The translations under genes and the position numbers were made by a program. A stretch of DNA of 7,506 nt from CAZGSG01 sp964528095 (GTDB taxonomy: Bacteria; Bacteroidota; Bacteroidia; Chitinophagales; Chitinophagaceae): assembly GCA_964528095.1 (NCBI GenBank), contig CAZGSG010000288.1, forward strand, positions 1-7,506, written 5' to 3'. Under the pieces are notes generated by a model. It was given only the letters and a program-made list of their open reading frames with translations, was not told the origin of the DNA and searched no databases. Numbering within the stretch: position 1 is the first letter of the stretch; every line of letters starts with the position of its first letter. Positions 7,262 through 7,506 of this stretch are shown piece by piece.

Positions 7262-7419
7262 TAATTTTAGGGCAACTAAGAGTTTATTCTTTTCAATTTA
7301 TAATGAATTTGTATTTGTTGATTATGATTTGAATTTTTATACTTTCTTGGATTTACATATATACATCCAGTCAACAGGAGTTATGGATGATAGCCGGGTG
7401 CGCTTTCTTCAATAAACAG

Positions 7420-7491
7420 AAAAAGTCCCATCGGGGTCTGGCGAATAAACGACCTTCTATTTTATTAAATGTTCGCCAGCCGACCCCGATG
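7420..7491 (-). terminator. Large bulged hairpin with T-run, possible terminator of a gene to the right
   Basis: CATCGGGGTC (7429-7438) pairs perfectly with GACCCCGATG (7482-7491). TGGCGAA (7439-7445) then pairs with TTCGCCA (7472-7478), leaving three unpaired bases (7479-7481) on one side: 17 base pairs in all. The loop is 26 bases and could close further through TAAA (7446-7449) with TTTA (7461-7464). On the minus strand, four bases after the stem comes TTTTT (7424-7420), as expected for an intrinsic terminator. On the plus strand no T-run follows. It would end a minus-strand transcript entering from the right edge and insulate the cassette. A mobile-element end or dispersed palindromic repeat is the alternative. 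Confidence 0.45.
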
Positions 7492-7506
7492 TATAGTACC
7501 ATACAT
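7489..7506. repeat. 18-base near-palindrome at the right edge
   Basis: ATGTAT (7489-7494) and ATACAT (7501-7506) are perfect inverted arms around AGTACC, whose central GTAC is itself palindromic. Sixteen of 18 positions obey the symmetry; only A7495 and C7500 do not pair. It overlaps the last three bases of the large hairpin arm. The compact symmetric form resembles a dimeric regulator's binding site, but it may continue past the window, so its full extent is unknown. Confidence 0.35.

Larger units (their letters stand above)
7080..7506. other. AT-rich non-coding leader region
   Basis: No gene is visible on either strand in these 427 bases. The stretch 7201-7380 is about 73% A+T by hand count. 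The region contains an imperfect inverted repeat near the outer-membrane gene (7113-7138), a weak promoter candidate (7231-7261), a large bulged inverted repeat (7429-7491) and an 18-base near-palindrome at the window edge. It separates the cassette from whatever lies to the right and most likely holds its promoter. Confidence 0.7.

Noticed and set aside
7383..7415. Ten-codon plus-strand frame (MDDSRVRFLQ) behind an AGGAG
   Set aside because: The spacing from AGGAG to ATG is only two bases, this phylum rarely uses such sites, and the peptide is too short to support as a gene without expression data.
1..7506. tRNA, rRNA, CRISPR array or insertion-sequence transposase
   Set aside because: I saw no direct-repeat/spacer pattern, cloverleaf or transposase motif on either strand. 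Nearly all of the window is occupied by the three genes.

Overview
The window looks like chromosome of a Bacteroidota bacterium, most likely a member of the Chitinophagaceae (Chitinophaga/Niastella type). All three proteins start with signal peptides, and two end in the '...AQ' cleavage site common in this phylum. There are no strong Shine-Dalgarno sequences before the starts, base composition is moderate, and the intergenic DNA is AT-rich. The large surface proteins have the Bacteroidota flavour of RHS/YD-repeat architecture. The family calls come from recognising sequence patterns, not from a database search.

Everything coding is on the minus strand, so the locus reads from right to left. 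From 7506 down to 7080 there is a non-coding, AT-rich leader of about 430 bases. It holds a large bulged inverted repeat that could be the terminator of a gene further right, an 18-base near-palindrome at the very edge, and a smaller inverted repeat close to the first gene. Gene 1 (7079-5637) encodes an exported protein with a long coiled-coil part followed by a small C-terminal outer-membrane beta-barrel. After 107 bases, gene 2 (5529-1429) encodes a 1366-residue secreted protein. It has an SpvB/TcdB-like N-terminal start, one clear YD repeat late in the chain, a DUF5977-like module and a beta-rich tail. After only 53 bases, gene 3 begins (1375) and runs off the left edge. Its 458 visible residues are the N-terminal part of a DUF6443-type RHS/YD-repeat protein. 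Its RHS core and variable C-terminal tip, if present, lie outside the window.

The same direction, short gaps and shared export suggest one functional cassette: an outer-membrane anchor or organiser plus two large YD/RHS-family surface proteins that together resemble a split polymorphic-toxin or adhesin shell. That role is inference. The visible sequence contains no toxin domain, no immunity gene and no recognised Type IX sorting domain.
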